A program made the translations under genes and the position numbers. Shown one piece after another: positions 1-5,402 of a stretch of 6,187 nucleotides of DNA. The notes under the pieces were generated by a model, which was not told where the DNA came from, did not search any database, and saw nothing but the letters and a program-made list of their open reading frames with translations. The stretch lies in the NCBI GenBank assembly GCA_023386835.1, contig JAEWIY010000081.1, positions 1-6,187 of the forward strand. The letters are read 5' to 3'. Origin of the DNA: Verrucomicrobiota bacterium. GTDB taxonomy: Bacteria > Verrucomicrobiota > Verrucomicrobiia > Opitutales > Opitutaceae. The stretch's first letter is position 1, and every line of letters begins with the position of its first letter.

Positions 1-2
1 GC

Positions 3-365
3 ATTGTGGTCCTCCCCGGAAAAAAGACGCGCAAATCCCGGCGCCTGGGTGAGATCGAGGCCGAGCTGAAGCAATTTAACGAAATCCAGGTCGCCCGTTA
101 CAACGCGCTCAACCGCGAGAAAGCCGCAATCCAAGCCGAGGTCCACCGCGTGGCCGAGGCGGCACTCGCCAACACGCGCCACCGCACGCTGGCAGCGCTG
201 CTGCGTGAGTTTGAGGAGAACGTCCAGGTGCAGCACCGCTGGGGTTTGTATCGGGATTATCAGGACGCGACGCTCCTGCCCGGGCTCTCTCCGTCCCAAC
301 GACGACTGCTCTTCTCGGCCGGCGTCAACCGGCTGATGCTCCCCCTGCTCAACGCGCAGCGTTGA
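3..365 (+). CDS. Unrecognised helical, basic protein, probably 5'-truncated by the window edge
   Basis: I do not recognise the family. The reading frame is open to the window edge. The first possible start inside is GTG at 6, but no ribosome site can be seen, so the gene probably begins upstream. From the GTG the product is 119 residues. It starts with a basic stretch (KKTRKSRR, about residues 6-13). A long charged helix follows (about 14-60, many E/K/R/A) that could form a coiled coil. The C-terminal part contains LSPSQRRLLF followed by a hydrophobic helix ending in LMLPLLNAQR. No signal peptide or cysteine motif is visible. The stop codon lies one base before the ATG of the histidine kinase gene, so the two are almost certainly one operon and may be translationally coupled. 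A partner or regulator role is only inferred from this position. Coding status is well supported by the tight spacing; function is unknown. Confidence 0.65.
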   Translation: MVVLPGKKTRKSRRLGEIEAELKQFNEIQVARYNALNREKAAIQAEVHRVAEAALANTRHRTLAALLREFEENVQVQHRWGLYRDYQDATLLPGLSPSQRRLLFSAGVNRLMLPLLNAQR

Positions 366-366
366 C

Positions 367-1731
367 ATGCGCGCAGCCCGAAATCGCACCTTCTGGCTCG
401 CGCTGGTCACCGGCGGCCTGCTGGTGACCACGTTTGTGGTGCTGGCCGTTCGGTTGCGCTCGCAGCTGCAGCACGAAATCCACCAGACGCTGATCCAGCG
501 CGACGGCGCCGTGCTCCACCCGCTGGTGCTGCAGTTGCTCGCCAGCGCGCCCGGCCCGAGTCCCGACGACCGGCTCAACGCGCTGCTGCGCGGCGCCGGT
601 GAACGTGGCGTCTTGTCGGTCGCACTCTTCGACGCAGAAGGGCGGCCGAAGCGGGCGGTGCCAGCGGATCAACTATTCGTCGATCTGCCGATCGAGGATT
701 TTCTGCAGCTCACTTCAACGTCGCAGCCGCTCAGTCGTTTTCACGCACACTTTCTCTTCGATACCCACTTCCCCGGGCTCGCTCCTCCGGATGCCGAGGC
801 TCCGGTACTGGAAGTTCTGCTACCTTTGGCCACGGACCCGGCGGCCAGTCTGTTGGGCATCGCGCGCTACCACCTCGATGCGCGCAACCTCGCAGACGAA
901 CTCGCCGCGCTCGACGAACAGTTCGAACGTCAAACCACCCTCACCGTGCTCACGGGTGTGGGATTGATCGTGGTGGTGGTCGTGATTGCGGCGACGGGCC
1001 TCGCGCGGGCGGAGCAGGCGCTGGCGGAGCGCAACCAACGCCTTCTTCGCACCAATTTTGAGCTCACCTTGGCAACCAAGGCCTCCGCCCTCGGACAGAT
1101 CACCGCCCATCTCCTGCACGGGTTGCAGGGCCCCGTCGCCGGATTGCGCGCAGCCATGGCGGGTCCATGCGGACCGGAGGGAACGTCAGACTGGGAGGCC
1201 GCGCGCACGTACACCGACCGCCTGCAACGCATCGTTGAGGAGAACGTGCGCATGTTGGCAGACCTGACCGAGCACAACACGTATGAACTGACCGGAGACG
1301 AGCTGGCGGAGACCCTGGCCGCCCGCAACCGTCCGCTGGCCCACGAATGCGGCGTGGTCCTGACCGTGCGCAACACCTTCCATGGCCGGCTCGACAACCA
1401 CCGGGGCAGCTTGCTGTGCCTCATTGCACACAACCTCGTCGACAATGCCGTGCGCGCGACGAGCGCGGGACGCACGGTGGCGGTTCGGCTGGCGGAAGCG
1501 GATGGTGAACTCTGCCTGGTCGTACAGGACGAGGGCACCGGCATTCCTGAATCCGTGCAGGCCAGTCTCTTTGAGCCGGGCCGGACGACGCGACGAGATG
1601 GAACGGGTTTGGGGCTCGCCATCAGTCGACTGTTGGCGCGGCAACTGCGGGCTGAGCTGCACCTGCAGAAAACGGGGCCGGAAGGCTCGGCGTTTGAGTT
1701 GCGGTTCCCGCTGACGGCGGCTCCCCTCTAG
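367..1731 (+). CDS. Membrane-bound sensor histidine kinase with atypical H-box
   Basis: A 454-residue two-component sensor kinase. Transmembrane helix 1 is about residues 9-28 and helix 2 about 193-212. They enclose an extracytoplasmic sensor region of about 160 residues with no domain I recognise. After helix 2 comes a coiled linker (AEQALAERNQRLL) and the dimerisation region (ALGQITAHLLHGLQGPV, about 241-257). H251 is the likely phosphoacceptor. The usual acidic residue after the His is replaced by Gly (HGLQGP instead of HE-x-x-x-P), and H248 lies nearby. The ATPase domain is complete: N-box NLVDNAVRAT (N356, N360), G1 box DEGTGIP (388-394), F-box LFEPG (401-405) and G2 box GTGLGLAI (412-419). 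The family autophosphorylates on His and passes the phosphate to a response regulator; none is in this window. The ATG follows the previous stop by one base and has no clear ribosome site, suggesting coupled translation. The signal sensed is unknown. Confidence 0.9.
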   Translation: MRAARNRTFWLALVTGGLLVTTFVVLAVRLRSQLQHEIHQTLIQRDGAVLHPLVLQLLASAPGPSPDDRLNALLRGAGERGVLSVALFDAEGRPKRAVPADQLFVDLPIEDFLQLTSTSQPLSRFHAHFLFDTHFPGLAPPDAEAPVLEVLLPLATDPAASLLGIARYHLDARNLADELAALDEQFERQTTLTVLTGVGLIVVVVVIAATGLARAEQALAERNQRLLRTNFELTLATKASALGQITAHLLHGLQGPVAGLRAAMAGPCGPEGTSDWEAARTYTDRLQRIVEENVRMLADLTEHNTYELTGDELAETLAARNRPLAHECGVVLTVRNTFHGRLDNHRGSLLCLIAHNLVDNAVRATSAGRTVAVRLAEADGELCLVVQDEGTGIPESVQASLFEPGRTTRRDGTGLGLAISRLLARQLRAELHLQKTGPEGSAFELRFPLTAAPL

Positions 1732-1737
1732 ATCCCC

Positions 1738-1821
1738 ATGAGCAGGCTCGGTTTCCGCGCTTGCCTCATCGGCTGCGTTGCCGATTCAATCGCCCTCCTT
1801 TTGTCCCTGTTCATCACATGA
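1738..1821 (+). CDS. Candidate 27-residue leader or membrane microprotein overlapping ilvB
   Basis: This short open frame starts with ATG six bases after the histidine kinase stop codon. Its TGA overlaps the ilvB ATG as ATGA (1818-1821). The product begins MSRLGFRACLIGCVADS and ends IALLLSLFIT. Ten of 27 residues are Leu, Ile or Val, with a dense run Ile-Ala-Leu-Leu-Leu-Ser-Leu-Phe-Ile just before the stop. Two readings are possible. It may be a leader peptide whose translation, slowed when branched-chain aminoacyl-tRNA is scarce, affects ilvB translation. Or it may be a small single-pass membrane peptide. Neither start has a visible Shine-Dalgarno sequence, so termination-reinitiation at ATGA would explain how ilvB is translated. 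A terminator-based attenuator is unlikely because no space remains between the two frames. An open frame this short can arise by chance in GC-rich DNA, so confidence is moderate to low. Confidence 0.4.
   Translation: MSRLGFRACLIGCVADSIALLLSLFIT
1768..1785 (+). promoter_or_regulatory. Inverted repeat / small hairpin upstream of ilvB
   Basis: ATCGGC (1768-1773) pairs perfectly with GCCGAT (1780-1785) around a six-base loop. It lies inside the 27-codon mini-ORF and about 32 bases before the ilvB ATG. No T-run follows directly, so it is not an intrinsic terminator. It could be an RNA stem influenced by leader translation, a protein-binding site, or chance. Confidence 0.25.
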
Positions 1822-3605
1822 AAACGTCCACCACCACCACTACGTTTCCCCAGCCAGAAATCGGCCGCGAAATGAAGGGTGCCGACGTCGTCGTCGAGTG
1901 CCTCGTTCGTGAAGGGGTGGACGTCATCTTCGCGTATCCCGGTGGGGCATCGCAGGAATTGCATCAGGCGCTCGCCCGGACCGACCGGATTCGCACGATC
2001 CTGCCGCGCCACGAACAGGGTGGCTCCTTCGCCGCTGAAGGGTACGCCCGCGCCACCGGAAAAGTGGGCGTTTGTATGGCCACCAGCGGCCCGGGCGCGA
2101 CCAACCTGATTTCCGCGATCGCCGACGCCTACATGGATTCGGTCCCGCTCGTCGCCATCACCGGCCAGGTCTACTCGAAGTACATCGGCAAGATGGCCTT
2201 CCAGGAGACCGACTTCTACGGGATGACGCTGCCGATCGTGAAGCACTCCTACCTCGTGATGAATGCGGCGGACCTGCCGCGCATCTTCAAGGAGGCCTTC
2301 CACATCGCCCGCAGCGGTCGGCCAGGACCGGTCGTCATCGACATTCCGAAGGACGTTCAGCAGGCGAAGGTGCAGCCGGTCTTCCCGGCGACAATCGAGT
2401 TTGCCAATACGCAGCTGAGCGAAGCGCCCAAGGCTTCCGATGAGCAGCTGAAGCAGGTGCTCACGCTGATCGCGAGCGCCAAGAAGCCGATGCTCTACGT
2501 GGGCGGCGGCGTGATCTCGGCCAGCGCGGAAGCTGAACTGCGCGCCTTCGCGGAGAAAACCAATATCCAGGTGGCCACCACCCTCATGGGAGTGGGCGCC
2601 TTCCCGGAGACCCATCCGCTTTCGCTGCAGTGGTTCGGCATGCACGGCGCCGCCTACGGCAACTGGGCGGTCGACCAGTGCGACCTGCTGATCTGTGCCG
2701 GCGCCCGTTTCGACGACCGCATCACCGGCGACACGTCCAAGTTCGCCGGAGGCGCGCGGATCGTGCACATCGACGTCGATGCTTCGGAGCACAACAAGAA
2801 CAAGCGCGCGCACCTGCCGGTGGTCAGCGACGTGAAGTACGCTCTTGGCCGCCTGGTCAGCATCATCGACGCGCTGAAATTCTCCCCGCCGGACACCAAG
2901 GCGTGGCATGAGCAGGTCGCGCAATGGAAGCGTGAGTATCCGTTCGATACGCACGCCGGGTTCGGCAACAGCCCGCACATCCTGCCGCAGGAAGCGGTTG
3001 CCACCTTGTACGAACTCACCAAGGGCGAGGCGATCATCACGACGGGTGTCGGTCAGCACCAGATGTGGGCGGCGCAGTTCTATCGCTTCAACGAGCCGCG
3101 GCGCTACATCAGCTCGCTGGGTTTGGGCGCGATGGGCTTCGGTTATCCGGCCGCGATGGGAGCCAAGGTCGCCCATCCGGACAAGCAGGTGATCGATATC
3201 GACGGCGACGGTTCGTTCGTGATGAACGTGCAGGAGCTCGCCACCTGCCATATCGAGAAGATCGCGGCGAAGGCCATGATCCTGAACAACCAGCACCTCG
3301 GCATGGTGGTGCAGTGGGAAGATCGCTTCTACGGGAGCGTCCGCGGCAACACCATCCTCGGTGACGAGAGCAACGTGGGTGGTCCCGAGAATCTCGCCGG
3401 CCTGTACCCGGATTTCGTCAAGATCGCCGAAGGCTTCGGCGTGAAGGGGCGCCGGGTGCACAAGAAGAGCGAACTGCGCGAGGCCATTCAGGAGATGCTC
3501 GACCACGACGGTCCATTCGTCCTCGACGTGATTGTCCCCTACACCGAACACGTGCTGCCGATGATACCGGCGGGCAAGACGGTGAAGGAAATGATCCTCA
3601 AGTAA
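1818..3605 (+). CDS. ilvB: Acetolactate synthase (acetohydroxyacid synthase) large catalytic subunit
   Basis: This 595-residue enzyme condenses two pyruvates to acetolactate, or pyruvate with 2-oxobutyrate, in the cytoplasm. This is the first common step of valine, leucine and isoleucine synthesis, using thiamine diphosphate, Mg2+ and FAD. The N-terminal ThDP domain (about 19-185) has YPGGAS and the catalytic Glu66 in RHEQGGSFAAEGYAR. The middle FAD-related domain contains the RFDDR motif (297-301). The C-terminal domain has the Mg-ThDP motif GDGS (463-466) to N490-N491, then QHLGMVVQWEDRFY. Length is typical of the family. I chose ATG 1818 because it overlaps the preceding mini-ORF stop as ATGA. 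An upstream TTG at 1761 would add an Arg/Pro-rich tail absent from the family, and ATG 1872 is a shorter alternative close to the conserved core. No ilvN regulatory subunit follows: a terminator and a convergent gene come next. Several blocks resemble plant enzymes more than E. coli ones. Confidence 0.96.
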   Translation: MKTSTTTTTFPQPEIGREMKGADVVVECLVREGVDVIFAYPGGASQELHQALARTDRIRTILPRHEQGGSFAAEGYARATGKVGVCMATSGPGATNLISAIADAYMDSVPLVAITGQVYSKYIGKMAFQETDFYGMTLPIVKHSYLVMNAADLPRIFKEAFHIARSGRPGPVVIDIPKDVQQAKVQPVFPATIEFANTQLSEAPKASDEQLKQVLTLIASAKKPMLYVGGGVISASAEAELRAFAEKTNIQVATTLMGVGAFPETHPLSLQWFGMHGAAYGNWAVDQCDLLICAGARFDDRITGDTSKFAGGARIVHIDVDASEHNKNKRAHLPVVSDVKYALGRLVSIIDALKFSPPDTKAWHEQVAQWKREYPFDTHAGFGNSPHILPQEAVATLYELTKGEAIITTGVGQHQMWAAQFYRFNEPRRYISSLGLGAMGFGYPAAMGAKVAHPDKQVIDIDGDGSFVMNVQELATCHIEKIAAKAMILNNQHLGMVVQWEDRFYGSVRGNTILGDESNVGGPENLAGLYPDFVKIAEGFGVKGRRVHKKSELREAIQEMLDHDGPFVLDVIVPYTEHVLPMIPAGKTVKEMILK

Positions 3606-3611
3606 CCCGGT

Positions 3612-3645
3612 CGTCCGTCTCGCGGCGCCGTGAACATTACGGACG
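3612..3645 (+). repeat. Inverted repeat in the ilvB 3' region
   Basis: CGTCCGT (3612-3618) is an exact reverse complement of ACGGACG (3639-3645), with a 20-base GC-rich loop between. It lies seven bases after the ilvB stop codon and before the main terminator. No T-tract follows, so it is unlikely to terminate by itself. It may protect the 3' end of the transcript or be a chance repeat. Confidence 0.3.
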
Positions 3646-3664
3646 CAGCGCTAACCCCTTAAAA

Positions 3665-3696
3665 GAAAAGCGCCACCCAGCCGGGTGGCGCTTTTT
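3665..3696. terminator. Bidirectional intrinsic terminator shared by ilvB and glnII
   Basis: GCGCCACCC (3670-3678) and GGGTGGCGC (3683-3691) form a perfect nine-pair stem with loop AGCC. Four more A-T pairs and a G-T wobble extend it through the flanking AAAA (3666-3669) and TTTTT (3692-3696). Read on the + strand the stem is followed by T5, ending the ilvB transcript. Read on the - strand it is followed by CTTTTCTTTT, ending the glnII transcript, whose stop codon lies about 23 bases before the structure. The layout is what is expected between two convergent genes. Confidence 0.93.
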
Positions 3697-3718
3697 GTTG
3701 TCCAAAACCGAACCGAGC

Positions 3719-4741
3719 TCAGCTCGTCGGCACGGTCTTGATCGTGCGGATAATGCGCGCGGCGATCGCGTAGGGATCTCCCTGCGAGTTCGGGCGACGA
3801 TCCTCGAGGTATCCCTTGTAGCCGCTGTTGATGAAGCTGTGCGGAATGCGGATCGACGAACCGCGGTCGGCCAAACCATAGCTGAAGCGGTCGATCGACT
3901 GCGTCTCGTGCAGGCCGGTCAAACGGAGGTGGTTGTCCGGTCCGTACACGGCGATGTGTTCGTCGTGGTGCTTGCGGAAGGCTTCCATCAGCTTCTCGAA
4001 GTACGCCTTGCCGCCGACCGTGCGCATGTACTCGGTCGAGAAATTGCAGTGCATGCCCGAGCCATTCCAGTCGCCGCGGATCGGCTTGCAGTGGAACTCG
4101 ACGTCGATGCCGTACTTTTCGCAAAGGCGCAGCAACATGTACCGAGCCACCCACATCTGGTCAGCCGCCGTGCGCGAGCCTTTGCCGAAAATCTGAAACT
4201 CCCACTGGCCCTTCGCGACTTCGGCGTTGATGCCCTCGTGGTTGATGCCCGCCGCGAGACAGAGGTCGAGGTGCTCTTCGACGATCTGGCGCGCCACATC
4301 ACCGACGTTCTTGTAGCCGACGCCGGTGTAGTACGGGCCCTGCGGACCTGGATACCCGGTTTCCGGGAAACCGAGCGGTCGGCCGTCCTGGAATAGAAAG
4401 TACTCCTGCTCGAACCCAAACCAAGTGCCGTCGTCGTCATCGACCGTAGCCCGGCTGTTGGTCGGGTGCGGCGTGCCATCCGGCATCAGCACTTCCGACA
4501 TCACCAGAAAACCGTTGGTGCGCGAAGCGTCCGGGAAGAGGGCCACCGGCTTGAGCAGGCAGTCCGAGCTACGCCCTTCGGCCTGTTTCGTGGAACTGCC
4601 GTCGAAGCTCCACACGGGCACGTCTTCGAGCGTCAGCTTCGCGGGATCCCCTTCGAGGATCTTGGTCTTGCTGCGCAGGTTCGGCACCGGCGTGTAACCG
4701 TCGAGCCAGATATACTCCAGTTTCAGTTTGGCTTTGGCCAT
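3719..4741 (-). CDS. glnII: Glutamine synthetase type II (eukaryote-like GSII)
   Basis: This 340-residue cytoplasmic enzyme makes glutamine from glutamate, ammonia and ATP, the main ammonium assimilation step. The N-terminal beta-grasp part has the GSII signature VWSFDGSSTKQAEGRSSD (about 43-60). The catalytic part shows the metal-binding Glu pair in FGFEQEY (E111, E113), then INAEVAKGQWEFQI (171-184), the ATP-site block GDWNGSGMHCNFST (223-236), NHLRLTG (270-276), DRGSSIRIP (292-300) and YLEDRRPNSQGDPY (311-324). The length fits GSII (about 330-375 residues) and is far short of GSI (about 450-470). GSII lacks the adenylylation Tyr of GSI-beta, so control is likely transcriptional. This agrees with the sigma-54 promoter upstream. 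ATG 4741 gives the standard GSII N-terminus (LEYIWLDG near residue 8); no strong ribosome site is visible. The gene converges on ilvB and is divergent from the kinase/phosphatase pair. The symbol glnII follows rhizobial and Streptomyces usage. Confidence 0.96.
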   Translation of the reverse strand: MAKAKLKLEYIWLDGYTPVPNLRSKTKILEGDPAKLTLEDVPVWSFDGSSTKQAEGRSSDCLLKPVALFPDASRTNGFLVMSEVLMPDGTPHPTNSRATVDDDDGTWFGFEQEYFLFQDGRPLGFPETGYPGPQGPYYTGVGYKNVGDVARQIVEEHLDLCLAAGINHEGINAEVAKGQWEFQIFGKGSRTAADQMWVARYMLLRLCEKYGIDVEFHCKPIRGDWNGSGMHCNFSTEYMRTVGGKAYFEKLMEAFRKHHDEHIAVYGPDNHLRLTGLHETQSIDRFSYGLADRGSSIRIPHSFINSGYKGYLEDRRPNSQGDPYAIAARIIRTIKTVPTS

Positions 4742-4849
4742 AGTAAGCTTGGGATACGTAACAAGGTTGTTTGCGAGACCGGTTCCGGAAGCGATAGGAA
4801 AACCGCTGATGAGCAGTTCTTCCGGGCGCCGACGCGCGAATCCGTCCTG

Positions 4850-4865
4850 AGCAACTGATATGCCA
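4850..4865 (-). promoter_or_regulatory. Sigma-54 (RpoN) -24/-12 promoter of glnII
   Basis: Read on the minus strand the site is TGGCATATCAGTTGCT. It matches the sigma-54 consensus TGGCAC-N5-TTGCW at all key positions, with GG (4864-4863) and GC (4852-4851) exactly ten bases apart. The predicted transcript start is near 4839, giving a leader of about 98 bases before the glnII ATG. Sigma-54 control of glutamine synthetase genes through an NtrC-type activator is well known in Proteobacteria; here it is inferred from the motif and position. An AT-rich tract (4868-4887) lies just upstream of the -24 element. Confidence 0.72.
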
Positions 4866-4881
4866 CATAGAAATAAAATTC

Positions 4882-4930
4882 ATTCATCGGCGGGAACCGG
4901 CCCGACCGATTCATCGGTCAGCGGTCCGAT
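4882..4930. promoter_or_regulatory. Inverted repeat and half-site cluster in the divergent spacer
   Basis: GACCGAT-TC-ATCGGTC (4904-4919) is an inverted repeat with perfect seven-base arms. The same half-site occurs as ATCGG at 4886-4890 and CCGAT at 4926-4930, giving four half-sites in 45 bases. ATTCATCGG is also directly repeated at 4882-4890 and 4909-4917, 27 bases apart. Relative to the predicted sigma-54 start the main repeat is centred near -72. It also ends 57 bases before the kinase-like ATG, so it could serve either gene. It does not match the NtrC consensus (GCAC-N5/6-GTGC type), and the binding protein is unknown. Confidence 0.4.
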
Positions 4931-4976
4931 GGCCGACGTGCGGGCTCAACTCATTCCGGCGCACCGCCGCGGTTGA

Positions 4977-5402
4977 ATGCCCATGCATAACATCAAGGAC
5001 ACGGCACGCGCCACGGTGCGAATCGGTTACGACGGGCGGGTCTACAAGACCTTTCGAGGCCATCAGGCTCGCGAGCGTTTTAGCCACGAGGTGCGGGTGC
5101 TCCAATATCTCGAGGAACGTGGCTGCCCTTTTGTGCCCCGGCTGATCGAAATTGACCCGGAGAACCTGAAAATAGTGACCACCAACTGCGGTGCACGCGT
5201 CCAACACCTCAACCCGGAGCGGTTGAAGGAACTGTTCGCCGAGTTGGAGCAGTACGGCGTCCGGCACGAGGACGCCTTTCTGCGCAACGTCACCTACCGC
5301 GCGAGCGACGGACGCTTCTGCCTGATCGACTTCGAGTTTGCCACCTTGCTCGACGACCCGTCCTGCTCGCTCAAACCCCCGTCCGACCACAATGCCTCCT
5401 GA
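4977..5402 (+). CDS. Minimal protein-kinase-fold protein (putative Ser/Thr or small-molecule kinase)
   Basis: A 141-residue protein with the core motifs of the protein-kinase fold in compressed form. RIGYDGRVYKTF (about 15-26) resembles strands beta 1-3 with K24 as the ATP Lys and no glycine-rich loop. RFSHEVRVLQYLEERG (34-49) resembles helix C with E38. KIVTTNCGARV (65-75) sits at the hinge. YGVRHEDAFLRNV (93-105) carries the catalytic-loop pattern H97-x-D99-x4-N104, and CLIDFEFA (115-122) supplies D118 in a DFE version of DFG. The chain stops about 20 residues later, so no activation segment or large C-lobe remains. This is smaller than Bud32-like kinases (about 200-250 residues). The closest comparison is Bud32/RIO/lipopolysaccharide-kinase types, by motif only. 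The substrate is unknown. The stop codon overlaps the PP2C start by 11 bases. ATG 4983, two codons on, is an alternative start; neither has a clear ribosome site. Confidence 0.8.
   Translation: MPMHNIKDTARATVRIGYDGRVYKTFRGHQARERFSHEVRVLQYLEERGCPFVPRLIEIDPENLKIVTTNCGARVQHLNPERLKELFAELEQYGVRHEDAFLRNVTYRASDGRFCLIDFEFATLLDDPSCSLKPPSDHNAS

Noticed and set aside
930..1622. Minus-strand 230-codon frame inside the histidine kinase gene
   Set aside because: Arg/Ser-rich shadow translation of the kinase coding sequence with no recognisable motif.
1761..1790. Possible sigma-70 promoter (TTGCCT ... TTCAAT) before ilvB
   Set aside because: The spacing is 18 and both boxes are weak matches, and it falls inside the mini-ORF. 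I cannot separate it from chance.
1761..1817. TTG start at 1761 for ilvB
   Set aside because: It would add 19 residues rich in Arg, Pro and His that do not resemble the family N-terminus, while ATG 1818 forms an ATGA junction.
1728..3551. Long minus-strand open frame of 607 codons opposite ilvB
   Set aside because: It lies wholly antisense to a clearly conserved enzyme gene. Its composition (many His, Arg, Asp, Val) is typical of a GC-rich shadow frame, and no family motif is seen.
3695..4396. Plus-strand 233-codon frame opposite glnII
   Set aside because: Antisense to conserved glnII motifs and begins within the terminator region; low-complexity Val/Ala/Arg content.
4874..4879. TAAAAT as a -10 box for the kinase-like gene
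   Set aside because: No acceptable -35 sequence lies 16-18 bases upstream; the tract is better explained as the AT-rich flank of the sigma-54 promoter.
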